NCBI RefSeq assembly: GCF_002950945.1
Contig: NZ_CP012673.1
Location: 3,700,501-3,764,500, forward strand
Length of the DNA: 64,000 bases
Origin: Sorangium cellulosum
Lineage (GTDB): Bacteria; Myxococcota_A; Polyangia; Polyangiales; Polyangiaceae
Reading direction: 5' to 3'
Below are positions 27,214 to 35,841 of this stretch, one piece after another. A model generated the notes under the pieces. It saw nothing but the letters and a program-made list of their open reading frames with translations, made no database searches and was not told the DNA's origin. The stretch's first letter is position 1. Every line of letters starts with the position of its first letter. Made by a program: the position numbers and the translations under genes.

Positions 27214-28206
27214 ATGCGGCCCGGTTCGTTCGGACTGACCTCCTCCGCGCTCGCGCTCGGGCTCGTCGCGCTCGCGCCCGCGGTGCTCGTCGGGTGCCCG
27301 GAGAACTCCTGCTTCCTCAAGATCTGCCAGGGCGCGAGCTGCCGCTGCTCGATCTCGTCGTGCAGCGACGGCGCCGCCTTCGACACCACGCAGAACCGCT
27401 GCCGGTGCCTGAAAGGGTACCTCTCGGTCGCGGGCCAGTGCCTCACGCCCCAGGCGGCGAACGCGTACTGCGGCGTGGGCCGCCACTGGGAAAATGGCGG
27501 ATGCGCCGCCGACCGGTGCCGGCCAGGCGACGAGATCGATCAGAGCACCGGCTACTGCGTGTCGCGCGAGCAGGTGGCGACCAACATCGGGGTCGCCGTC
27601 GGCGCCGGGCAGCAGCTCGGCTGCCCGCCCGGCCAGCAGCTCATCGTCGACGGCCCCACCGCGGCCTGCGTCCCGCTCGCGCAGACGTGCGCGCGCGACG
27701 AGGTCTGGACCGGGCAGGCGTGCGCCAAGGTGGGGCAGTGCCCGACGGGCTCGATCTGGGACCCGGCGCTCGCCCAGTGCGTGCAGTACGCGCAGGGCTC
27801 GGGCGAGAGCGGCCTCAGGGTCAACGTGGCGCAGTGGGCGTCCGCGAACTACGGGCCGGACGGCGGCATGGGCACGAGCGGCTTCTGCAGCGCCTTCGCC
27901 AAGAAGCCGCACAGCTTCGGGATCGTCGAGGGGGCGTCGGCGTACGTCCGGATCAACGTCATGATGTCCTTCCCGGAGAGCGAGATCACCCGCGGCGTGG
28001 TGCAGGCCGTGACGGTGTTCGACGCGAGCGGGAACCCGGTCCCGCCGCGCGGCGCCGCGGAGGTCGACGCGGCGGCGCGCAACATCTTCAGCACGCTCGT
28101 CCTCGGGGGCGGGCGGGCCAGCGCGCCGACGTCCTCCACCACCGTCCGGTGCGCGATCGTCCACGCCGGGAAGCCCCAGCCGGTGCCCGCCGTCGGCGGG
28201 CTCTGA
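27214..28206 (+). CDS. Cysteine-rich putative lipoprotein
   Basis: The protein is 330 aa. A signal peptide ends in VLVGC (lipobox near residue 28). Residues about 28-195 contain many cysteines in EGF-like or bacterial Cys-rich spacing (CRCLKGYLSVAGQC, CPPGQQLIVDG, CPTGSIWDPALAQC). The remaining 130 residues are Cys-poor and contain FCSAFAKKPHSFGIVEG, perhaps a beta-rich domain. I recognise no family beyond the general type, which is common on myxobacterial surfaces. It is divergent from hisD and converges with the kinase, ending 9 bases from that gene. Confidence 0.75.
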   Translation: MRPGSFGLTSSALALGLVALAPAVLVGCPENSCFLKICQGASCRCSISSCSDGAAFDTTQNRCRCLKGYLSVAGQCLTPQAANAYCGVGRHWENGGCAADRCRPGDEIDQSTGYCVSREQVATNIGVAVGAGQQLGCPPGQQLIVDGPTAACVPLAQTCARDEVWTGQACAKVGQCPTGSIWDPALAQCVQYAQGSGESGLRVNVAQWASANYGPDGGMGTSGFCSAFAKKPHSFGIVEGASAYVRINVMMSFPESEITRGVVQAVTVFDASGNPVPPRGAAEVDAAARNIFSTLVLGGGRASAPTSSTTVRCAIVHAGKPQPVPAVGGL

Positions 28207-28215
28207 GCCCGGCGC

Positions 28216-30150
28216 TCACGGCCGCGTCAGCGTGCTCACGACACGCGTGGAAGGCAGCTCGCTCAGGCGAACGCAGCTGACGACCCGGTTGCGATCCATC
28301 ACGAAGTTGCGCGCGGACGGCTCGATCTTCGCGAACTCGACGCTCAGGCGGGCGCCGTCGAAGCTCGCGCGCAGGGGGCGGCCGTCCACGGCGCTGCGGA
28401 CTTCCTGGCAGGTGCCGCGCGAGCGCGCCGGATCGAACTTGCCCCCCTCGGGCGCGATGAAGCGGATCCGGTCCTCCACGGCGAACACCCCGGTCTCGCC
28501 GGGGATCTCGCGGAGCGAGAAGCGGGCCTCGCCCTCCTCGTAATCCTGCGGCGCGAACTGCTCCGGGCGGCGCACCCGGAACTCGAGCGTCTCGCCGGCG
28601 AGCACGGCCTCGAGCTCGCGCCCGTTGCCGACCCACAGCCCGGTCAGGGCCTCGAGCGGCGACGGCGGCGGCTCGCTTGCGCCCGCGTCCGCGGCGGCGC
28701 CGCTCGCGCTCGCCGCCGGCGGCGACACCTGCGGCGTGGCGCCCCGCCCGCGGCCGTCGCGTTGCCCGTCGAGCACGCCGAGCGCGCGCAGCGCGGCGGC
28801 GCCGCCGGCGATCGCGAGGATCCCGACGCCGATCGCGAGCCAGGGGCGGCGCGCGCGCGGCGCCCGTGAGGGCTTGTTCCCCAGGGCCGCGCCCGGCGAC
28901 AGCGCGGCGTCGCGCGCCTCGTCGACCGTCGTGGCCGCGGGCGGCGGGCGGCTCGACCCGGCGAGCGGCGGCGACGACGGCACGGGCCGCGTGGGGCGGG
29001 CGATCGTGTCGAGCGCGGCGAGCATCTCCTCGCAGCTGGCGAAGCGGTCGGCCCTGTCCTTCGCGCACGCCTTCTGGAGGAGGGCGTCGAGCTCCGGGGG
29101 CACGTCGCGCCGCGCGGCGCTGACGCTGGGGAGCGGCACCTCGGCGTGCAGCCGCATGATCTCGATGTCGCTCTCGGCGTCGAACGGCACGCGGCCGACC
29201 AGCATCTCGTAGAGGACGACACCGAGCGCGTAGATGTCCACCCGCTTGTCGAGCGCGCGCTGCCCGAGGACCTGCTCCGGCGACATGTAATAGAGCGAGC
29301 CGATGATCCCCTTGGTGAGCCCGCGCCCCGCGAGCGCGTCCGCCTCGGCCTTCGCGATGCCGAAGTCGGTGACCTTCGCGACGCCGTCCTTCGCGCGGAT
29401 GAGGACGTTGGCGGGTTTGAGGTCGCGGTGGATCACCCCCTCGTGGTGCGCGGCCGAGATGCCGGAGGCGATCTGGCGGAAAATCGAGAGCGCCTCCGGC
29501 AGCGGCATCGGCCGGTGCTCCTCGGCGTAGCGGGCGAGCTTCTGCTCCAGGCTCTCCCCATCGATGTACTGCATGACGAGCCAGAGCTCGTCCCGCTCCG
29601 CGACCACCGCCTTCAGGTGGACCACGTTCGGGTGATCGATCTGCGCGAGCGCCCGTCCCTCGGCGAGCGTCCGCGCCCGCACGTCGGGCCGGTGCCCGAG
29701 CTCCTGCCGCACCGCCTTGAGGACCACGTGCAGCCCGGTGTGGACGTCGCGCGCGAGGTAGACGACCCCCATGCCGCCTTCGCCGAGCACGCGCTCGATC
29801 ACGTACTTCTGGTCGATGAGCGTCCCGGCGGGGAGGTGACCGCCGGGCATGCGCCGCGGGAGGGAGCCCGCCAGCGGCGCCGGCAGCACCTGCGGCGCCG
29901 GGGCTCTGCGCGACGCGTCAGCGTCCCCGGCTTCGGGATGCGGTTGGCTCCCCCGGTGCGCCCCGTCCTCGGGCAGCAACACGTCGGGCAGCGGCTGCCC
30001 GGGGACGGTCGCCGTCGGTACGGCGCGCGCGCCGGCCGGCGAGCGCGCCGCGACGCCGGCAGCGCCCGGCGCGGCCAGCGGGGATCCGCAGGTCACGCAG
30101 AACCGGGCAGAGCCAGGGCTCTCTGCGTTGCAGGCCGGGCACCTCGGCAT
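28216..30150 (-). CDS. Transmembrane Ser/Thr protein kinase with N-terminal zinc ribbon
   Basis: The protein is 644 aa from the ATG at 30150. A zinc ribbon (Cys4, Cys7, Cys18, Cys21) leads into a Pro-rich linker. The kinase domain follows (about 110-370), with the GEGGMGVVYLA loop, LKAV lysine, His241-Arg-Asp243 catalytic loop, DFGIA and the SPEQ activation segment. A membrane helix lies at about 435-455, then a Pro/Ala linker and an extracytoplasmic domain of about 150 residues (LTGLWVGNGRELEAVL). All catalytic residues are present, so it should be active and could sense an envelope signal. A SUKH gene lies 56 bases upstream on the same strand. Confidence 0.93.
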   Translation of the reverse strand: MPRCPACNAESPGSARFCVTCGSPLAAPGAAGVAARSPAGARAVPTATVPGQPLPDVLLPEDGAHRGSQPHPEAGDADASRRAPAPQVLPAPLAGSLPRRMPGGHLPAGTLIDQKYVIERVLGEGGMGVVYLARDVHTGLHVVLKAVRQELGHRPDVRARTLAEGRALAQIDHPNVVHLKAVVAERDELWLVMQYIDGESLEQKLARYAEEHRPMPLPEALSIFRQIASGISAAHHEGVIHRDLKPANVLIRAKDGVAKVTDFGIAKAEADALAGRGLTKGIIGSLYYMSPEQVLGQRALDKRVDIYALGVVLYEMLVGRVPFDAESDIEIMRLHAEVPLPSVSAARRDVPPELDALLQKACAKDRADRFASCEEMLAALDTIARPTRPVPSSPPLAGSSRPPPAATTVDEARDAALSPGAALGNKPSRAPRARRPWLAIGVGILAIAGGAAALRALGVLDGQRDGRGRGATPQVSPPAASASGAAADAGASEPPPSPLEALTGLWVGNGRELEAVLAGETLEFRVRRPEQFAPQDYEEGEARFSLREIPGETGVFAVEDRIRFIAPEGGKFDPARSRGTCQEVRSAVDGRPLRASFDGARLSVEFAKIEPSARNFVMDRNRVVSCVRLSELPSTRVVSTLTRP

Positions 30151-30206
30151 GGCGCGATCCGCGAGCTCCACAGCGCGCCACGGAGCGGCGCGCCACGGAC
30201 GCTACG

Positions 30207-30791
30207 TCACGTCCAGTGGCCCGCGCGGAGCGCCGCGGAGTCGATCGTCTTGATCTTCGGCGCGAGCGCCTCGCGGAAGATGGCCTCGTCCTCGTCGTCG
30301 AGGCCGCTCTCTCCGAACCCGGACGCGACCTCCATCGAGGTCGCGAGGATGCGGAGGAACTGCTGGAAGCTCGAGGCGCAGAGCTCGGGCTTGAGGGAGT
30401 CGGTCCCCGTCATGCAGGTGAACACGGGACAGTCTCCCTCGGCGTCGAGCTTCGAGATGTCGAGAAAATAAGGATCTCCGAGCAGGGCGCTGCGCGCGAT
30501 GAGGATCCAGCTTTTGCGCCAGCCTGGGAGAGAGCTGTCGCCGCCGTTCGCCTGTTGCTCGGCCGCGAGTTTGTCCGAGGGGATGAGGCGCACGCGCTCG
30601 ACCGGGGTCACCGTCTCGACATCGAGCGGGTCTGCCGCCTGCAAGAAGGCGCGGTACCTGGCGGGCACCCGCAGCGTCCTGCGCAGCTCTTCCACCACCG
30701 CTGGAGCCGCCTTTCCGAACCTCGCTGGGATGCCCCTTCGGGCAAAGGCATCCTTGAGCGCCGCAACCGACTCGGCAAGGTCGCTGTCCAC
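30207..30791 (-). CDS. SMI1/KNR4 (SUKH) family protein
   Basis: The protein is 194 aa. The GTG start at 30791 is chosen because AGGAAGGG lies about 7 bases before it; the frame is open much further but those codons are a shadow of the UPRT-like gene. VEELRRTLRVPARYRAFLQ, then LIPSDKLAAEQ and SWILIARSALLGDPYFLDI fit the SUKH fold. SUKH proteins often act as immunity proteins to contact-dependent toxins, but also as general regulators in myxobacteria. No toxin gene is adjacent. It may be co-transcribed with the downstream Ser/Thr kinase. Confidence 0.75.
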   Translation of the reverse strand: MDSDLAESVAALKDAFARRGIPARFGKAAPAVVEELRRTLRVPARYRAFLQAADPLDVETVTPVERVRLIPSDKLAAEQQANGGDSSLPGWRKSWILIARSALLGDPYFLDISKLDAEGDCPVFTCMTGTDSLKPELCASSFQQFLRILATSMEVASGFGESGLDDEDEAIFREALAPKIKTIDSAALRAGHWT

Positions 30792-30938
30792 CGAACGTCC
30801 CTTCCTTTGCAAGTCCACCGGGCGACCGCTGGGGCGGGCGCCCTCATCGCTTTGAAAACCGCTTCGCTCCCGTGGAGAGCACCGGCGCGCACCCGGAGGA
30901 ATACCCCGCGCCGGGCCAGGTAGTGTAACAGAAAAACG

Positions 30939-31754
30939 ATGGTCGACGTTGCGTACGCTGAGAGCCGATTCCGGGCCCCCGAAATCGCCCATCATTACGG
31001 GGCGGGCGTGCACCTTCTCGATGACCCCCTCGCATGGACATTGCTCGCCAGGGCCTGCTCCCCGGAGACGGTCCAGCCCGACGTCGGGCGCCTCATCGGC
31101 GTCCTCTACCAGATGCTCGCGCGCACCGTCTTCGCCGCCGAGCTGGGGCGCACGCGCGTGGACGTCCCGACGCGCATGATCACCTCCCATCCGGAGGCCG
31201 TCTACCGGGGCACCGCGCTGTCGCGGTCGACGAAGGCGGTCACCGTGGGCATCGCCCGCGCCGGGACGATGCCCTCGCAGGTCGTCTACGAGCTCCTGAA
31301 CGAGATCCTCGACCCGACGCTGGTCCGGCAGGACCACCTGTTCATGAGCCGGCAGACGAACGAGCAGGGCGAGGTCGTCGGCGCGACGTGGCACGACGCC
31401 AAGATCGGGCGCGACGTCGACGGCCGCCACGTGCTCTTCCCCGATCCGATGGGCGCCACCGGCTCCTCGATGGTGAGCGCGCTCTCGTACTACAAGACCG
31501 CGCTCGAAGGCCGGCCAGCCAAGTGCATCGCGATGCACCTCATCGTCACGCCCGAGTACATCCGCCGGGTCACCGAGGCCCACCCGGACGTCATCATCTA
31601 CGCGCTCCGGCTCGACCGCGGCCTCTCGCCGCCGCGCGTCCTGAAGACGGTGCCGGGCACACACTGGGCCGAGGAGCGCGGCCTGAACAACATCCAGTAC
31701 ATCGTGCCCGGCGCCGGCGGCGTCGGCGAGATCCTCAACAACGCCTGGCTGTAG
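30939..31754 (+). CDS. upp: Uracil phosphoribosyltransferase-like protein
   Basis: The protein is 271 aa against about 210 for typical Upp, with an N-terminal extension and an insert before the C-terminus. FPDPMGATGSSM is the PRPP-binding loop (DPMxATGxS), and AHPDVIIYALRLDRGL matches the family. In typical Upp the C-terminal PGLGDAGDR loop holds uracil; here it reads PGAGGVGEI, losing both Asp residues. It may salvage uracil to UMP, or use another base, or be a regulatory relative. The start ATG at 30939 has no strong ribosome site; the 147-base gap to the SUKH gene carries divergent promoters. Confidence 0.8.
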   Translation: MVDVAYAESRFRAPEIAHHYGAGVHLLDDPLAWTLLARACSPETVQPDVGRLIGVLYQMLARTVFAAELGRTRVDVPTRMITSHPEAVYRGTALSRSTKAVTVGIARAGTMPSQVVYELLNEILDPTLVRQDHLFMSRQTNEQGEVVGATWHDAKIGRDVDGRHVLFPDPMGATGSSMVSALSYYKTALEGRPAKCIAMHLIVTPEYIRRVTEAHPDVIIYALRLDRGLSPPRVLKTVPGTHWAEERGLNNIQYIVPGAGGVGEILNNAWL

Positions 31755-31760
31755 CGCGGG

Positions 31761-32837
31761 TCAGCGGCGCTTCGCGCGCCGGTTGTGGCCGACGGCGAGG
31801 GCGCGGTAGTCGATGGACGCGTGCGGCCGGCTCATGGCCGGGCGCAGGTCCCCGGAGAGCCGCGTGAGCTCGGCGATCATCGCGCCGAGATCGCTCGCGC
31901 CCGCGGCCCGGCGCTGGGCGAGCTCGCCGTAGGCGGCCTCGAGCGCGGGGATGCCCCTGCCGGAGACGTGCCCGCGGCGCGAGAGATCGACGTAGCTCCG
32001 CGCGAGCGCGGCGCTGTCGAAGTTGTGCGCGACGACCAGATCCTGGGCGACGCGGAGCACGGCGTGCGCGCTGATCCGATCGTCCTCGTGGAGCACGAAC
32101 GCCGCCTGCAGGTAGTTGTAGAAGGGGACCACCCGGTCGCCGAAGATCCGGAAATCCGAGGGGGAGGACTGCCGATCGAGGTGGATCAGGATCCGCTCGA
32201 CGACGGGGCCCTTCTCGACGTAGCTGGCGAACCGGATCGCGTCGAGGATCGTGTCCTCGTAGGCGTGCCCGAGCCGCATCACCTCGCCGAGCGCGAGCGG
32301 GGTGATCCGACCCTCGCAGACGTCGGCGTAGAGCGAGTAGACGAAGGCGTCGGCCTCGGCGTCGTCCCCGAGGAGCACCTCGCGGATCAGCGCACCGCTC
32401 GCGTCGCGCTGGCTCGGGAGCTCGCAGCGGCGCTGGAGCAGCGCGGGCAGCTTGTAGCCGAGCTGGCCGCGCAGCGCGCGGAAGCGCAGCCGGAGGATGT
32501 TCTGCAGGTTCGGCTTCAGCGTGAGCGACGCCCACCGCGCGCCGTCGAGCCGGAGCTTCTGCTCGATGCGCGAGCGGAGCTGCTCCGGGCTGCCCGACAG
32601 GATGTGGGTCTCGACGCCAGCGCGGCCGAGCTCGCGCAGGAGCGATCCGGCGCCCGGCACCGTGCGCTTCTGATCGGGCCGCTCGATCGCGGTCCGAACG
32701 AGGTCGCGCAGCGTGTCGAAATCCGTGCGGAGGTAGGTCTTGTCGAGGTCCCAGCGCGCGATGAACGGGGCGCGCGGCGGCGCCGCCGGCGCGTTCGCCG
32801 GAGGTCGGGGCCCTTGCGCTCGCTCCTCGCCGTTCAC
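31761..32837 (-). CDS. HAD-like phosphatase of the App1/DUF2183 type
   Basis: The protein is 358 aa with no signal peptide. WDLDKTYL near residues 29-36 is the HAD motif I (DxDxT), and HILSGSPEQL near 78 supplies the Ser of motif II. LLGDDAEADAFVYSLYADV is motif IV-like with paired Asp. This arrangement matches DUF2183/App1 proteins, which in fungi are phosphatidate phosphatases. The C-terminal 150 residues are helical and not recognised. It converges with the UPRT-like gene and lies 10 bases downstream of the large kinase gene on the same strand, so it probably shares that operon. Confidence 0.75.
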   Translation of the reverse strand: MNGEERAQGPRPPANAPAAPPRAPFIARWDLDKTYLRTDFDTLRDLVRTAIERPDQKRTVPGAGSLLRELGRAGVETHILSGSPEQLRSRIEQKLRLDGARWASLTLKPNLQNILRLRFRALRGQLGYKLPALLQRRCELPSQRDASGALIREVLLGDDAEADAFVYSLYADVCEGRITPLALGEVMRLGHAYEDTILDAIRFASYVEKGPVVERILIHLDRQSSPSDFRIFGDRVVPFYNYLQAAFVLHEDDRISAHAVLRVAQDLVVAHNFDSAALARSYVDLSRRGHVSGRGIPALEAAYGELAQRRAAGASDLGAMIAELTRLSGDLRPAMSRPHASIDYRALAVGHNRRAKRR

Positions 32838-32847
32838 CGTCTCTCGC

Positions 32848-35700
32848 TCAGCGCGACGTCCACTCGCGCCGCATCTTGTCGAGCGACTGCACGACGTCGC
32901 TGTCGGCGCTCTGCCGGGCGAGGTCGAGCGCCTCCCGGAGGTACACCGACGCCTCGCTCGTGCGCTCGCGCTGGTGCGCCACGTACGCCAGCGCGCCCAG
33001 CACGAGCGCGCGATCGGGGCCGCCGGGGCCGGCGAGGTCGAGCGCCTCGCGCAGCACGCCGTCGGCGTCGGTCAGATCGCCGGCGCGCGCGAGCGCCTCG
33101 CCGAGCTTGCGGCTGAAGATCAGGACGGCGCGCACGGGGTCGTCGAGCTCGCCGCGGAAGATCTCCCGCCGCGCGAGGTCGAGGCCGCGGCGCAGCGCGA
33201 GCACGCTGCCGGCGCTGTCGCCGCGCGCGGCGGAGCGATCGGCCGCCTGCTCGAGCAGCATCAGCGCGACGAACGCGTTCTGCGAGTGGTAGGCGTGGAT
33301 CGCCTGCACCTCGAGCGGCAGGGCGAGCGGATCGCCCGCGCTGTCGAACGTCGCCTTCGCGTGCAGATCGCGCCGCACGCCGGCCGGGATCGTCGCGAGC
33401 GTCACGTCGCGGAGCAGCGGGTGCGTCGTGCGGATGCCCGTCGCGTGCTCCTCGATCATGCCGGCGATGACGAGCTTGCCGAGCAGGTCGTCGAAGGCGC
33501 GGATGTCCGGGAGCAGCCGCTGCAGCGTGGCGCGGTCCGCCGCGTCCCCGATGACCGCGAGCGCCTGCAGCGTGCGGCGCGCGTCCTGCGGGAGCCGCTC
33601 GATGCGCGCGGCGACGAGATCGGCCATGCGCGCGGGCGGGTTGCTGCCCCCCTCCATGTTGAAGCGCACGAGCTGGTCGATGTAGAGCGGCGGCACCGTC
33701 GCGGCGTGGTCGGCGAGGACGCTCGCGGCCGCGGCGCCGGGCGGGAGGCCCAGCGCGGCCTGCTCGGGGCCGCCGTCGAGGTCGCGCCGCGGCGGGTGCC
33801 GCGCGCCCGTGTTTGACGGGGGGCTCTTGCGGGAGGCGCGGGTGTCCGCGTTCACGGTGCTGCGGAGCAGCGAGAGCGCGATGTCCTTCGGCAGGCCGCC
33901 GAGCGTGCGCACGACGCCGCCCCAGTCCGGCTCGAAGCCCGGCGTGTGGCTGGCGACGATGAGCAGCGCCGCGAGCGGCGGCTCCGCGATCACGTCGGCG
34001 AAGGCGTTCCGGCTCGCGCCGTCGACGGCGTGCAGATCGTCGATCGCGAGCAGGACGCGCTGCGGGAAGGCGGCCTGGTGCGCGCGCGAGAGCGCCCAGC
34101 GCAGCGCCTCCGCGGCGATGAAGCGGCGGTCGTCGGGCGACAGGCTGCCCGCCGACGGCTTGCTCCAGACGTGCCGGCGCACGTCGCTGCCGCGGTCGCC
34201 CTTGCCGAAGATCTCGAGCAGCCCGCGGCGCGCCTCCGGCGTCGCGCCGGTCCAGTGCGACGCGTTGCCGCCGTCGGGGGGGAGCTCCGCGAGCCCCGCG
34301 ATCGCCCAGCGGAGCGCGTAGTAGCCGACCTCGGCGCCCCACGGATCCGGGCCGGTCTGGATCACGACGTCGCCCCGGCTCGCGGCGGCGTCGAGGAACT
34401 CGCGGAGCAGCCGGGTCTTGCCGACGCCGTGCTCGCCGACGATGCGCGCGGCGACGACCGAGCCCTGGACGTCGGCGAGGCAGGCGTCGAGCCACGCGAG
34501 GTCCTCCTCGCGCGCGGCGAACGGGAGCGGGAGCGGCGGGACCGCGGACACGCGCTCGCGCCGCGCGCCCGCGCCGTCGCCGCGCGCCGCGCCGGCCGCC
34601 GCCCGCGGCGACGGCGCGGGGGCCGGCGGCTGCGCGACCCTGGCGCCGCACTCGCCGCAGAACTTCTGGCCGCGCGGCAGGATGGCGCGGCACGAGCCGC
34701 AGATGACCGTCGCCTCGGCGAACGAGAAGCGGCCCGAGGGCGTGTCGAACGTCCCGACGGCGGAGCGCAGCGCGGACGCGAACTCGTCCGCGGACTGGAA
34801 GCGCCGCGCGGCGTCCTTCTCGAGCGCCTTCAAGGTGACCTCGACGAGCGGCTCGGGGATCTCGCGCTCGGGCGCGATCAACGCCGGATCGGGCGGCGGC
34901 AGGGAGAGGTGCATCAGCACGACCTGCGTCGGCGACTCCGCCTCGAACGGGAGGCGGCCCGTGAGCAGCTGGAACAGGATGACGCCGCACGCGTAGAGGT
35001 CGCTCCGCGCGTCGATCGGGTCCCCGCGGCCCTGCTCCGGGGCCATGTAGTCGGGCGTCCCGCAGACGATGCCCGGGCTCGTGATGTTCGTCGAGACCTC
35101 GGCCTTCATCTTGGCGAGGCCGAAGTCGACGACCTTCACGAAGTCGCCGCCCGAGCGCATCGGCTCGAGCACGATGTTCTCCGGCTTGAGATCGCGGTGG
35201 ATGATGCCGAGGTGGTGCGCCTCGGCGAGCGCCGCGAGCACCTGGCAGAGGATGTCGACGATGCGGCGGAAGGGCAGCGGGCCGTCCTCGTAGACGACGC
35301 GGGCGAGGTCGCGCCCGCGCAGGAACTCCATGACGAGGTAGAGCTGCCCGCCGTTCTTGCCGAAGTCGATGACGCCGACCGAGTTCGGGTGGTTGAGGCG
35401 GCTCGCGGCGCGCGCCTCGGTGATGAACCGGACGGACGCGCTCTCGTCCCCGAGCAGGTGAGGATGGATGATCTTGACCGCGACGGTGCGCCCCAGGGCC
35501 TTCTGCTCGGCCCTGTACACGCGCCCCATCCCGCCCACCCCGACGAGCTCGAGGATGACGTAGTTGCCCGGGAGCGTCGTCCCGATCAGCGGATCGTCGG
35601 AGGTCCGGTTGAACTCCGAGATCGGGAAGCCGCACACCGGGCAAAATTTGTGCGCCTGCTCGCACGGATTCGCGCATTGCGGGCAGACCACTGTGGACAC
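32848..35700 (-). CDS. PknK-like Ser/Thr kinase with AAA/NTPase module and TPR tail
   Basis: The protein is 950 aa. A zinc ribbon (CPQCANPC, CPVCG) precedes the kinase domain (about 35-300), with GVGGMGRVYRA, His168-Arg-Asp170 and DFGLAK. A second zinc ribbon (CGSCRAILPRGQKFCGECG) follows near 335. The NTPase module has Walker A GEHGVGKTR with Lys428 and Walker B-like LLAIDDLHAV. The last 200 residues are TPR-like. This is the STAND-kinase layout common in myxobacteria, cytosolic and multi-input. A GTG start is used with AAGG upstream. HAD/App1-like protein follows after 10 bases. Confidence 0.93.
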   Translation of the reverse strand: MSTVVCPQCANPCEQAHKFCPVCGFPISEFNRTSDDPLIGTTLPGNYVILELVGVGGMGRVYRAEQKALGRTVAVKIIHPHLLGDESASVRFITEARAASRLNHPNSVGVIDFGKNGGQLYLVMEFLRGRDLARVVYEDGPLPFRRIVDILCQVLAALAEAHHLGIIHRDLKPENIVLEPMRSGGDFVKVVDFGLAKMKAEVSTNITSPGIVCGTPDYMAPEQGRGDPIDARSDLYACGVILFQLLTGRLPFEAESPTQVVLMHLSLPPPDPALIAPEREIPEPLVEVTLKALEKDAARRFQSADEFASALRSAVGTFDTPSGRFSFAEATVICGSCRAILPRGQKFCGECGARVAQPPAPAPSPRAAAGAARGDGAGARRERVSAVPPLPLPFAAREEDLAWLDACLADVQGSVVAARIVGEHGVGKTRLLREFLDAAASRGDVVIQTGPDPWGAEVGYYALRWAIAGLAELPPDGGNASHWTGATPEARRGLLEIFGKGDRGSDVRRHVWSKPSAGSLSPDDRRFIAAEALRWALSRAHQAAFPQRVLLAIDDLHAVDGASRNAFADVIAEPPLAALLIVASHTPGFEPDWGGVVRTLGGLPKDIALSLLRSTVNADTRASRKSPPSNTGARHPPRRDLDGGPEQAALGLPPGAAAASVLADHAATVPPLYIDQLVRFNMEGGSNPPARMADLVAARIERLPQDARRTLQALAVIGDAADRATLQRLLPDIRAFDDLLGKLVIAGMIEEHATGIRTTHPLLRDVTLATIPAGVRRDLHAKATFDSAGDPLALPLEVQAIHAYHSQNAFVALMLLEQAADRSAARGDSAGSVLALRRGLDLARREIFRGELDDPVRAVLIFSRKLGEALARAGDLTDADGVLREALDLAGPGGPDRALVLGALAYVAHQRERTSEASVYLREALDLARQSADSDVVQSLDKMRREWTSR

Positions 35701-35841
35701 GCGCGGGACCTTACCACGTTCGGGATCGCGATTGGAGGCGAGGTCTTCCTTCTCCCCCGGAGCGCCGCCGGGAAGGGGGCGGAGAGGCTCGTCCAGCCGT
35801 CTGTTAGGTCCTGGATCCCACTTGGGGTAACCTCGGGCGCG

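Noticed and set aside
30207..31664. A 485-residue version of the SUKH protein
   Set aside because: The upstream 290 codons lie antisense to the UPRT-like gene; a GTG with a strong ribosome site at 30791 gives a normal-sized SUKH protein.
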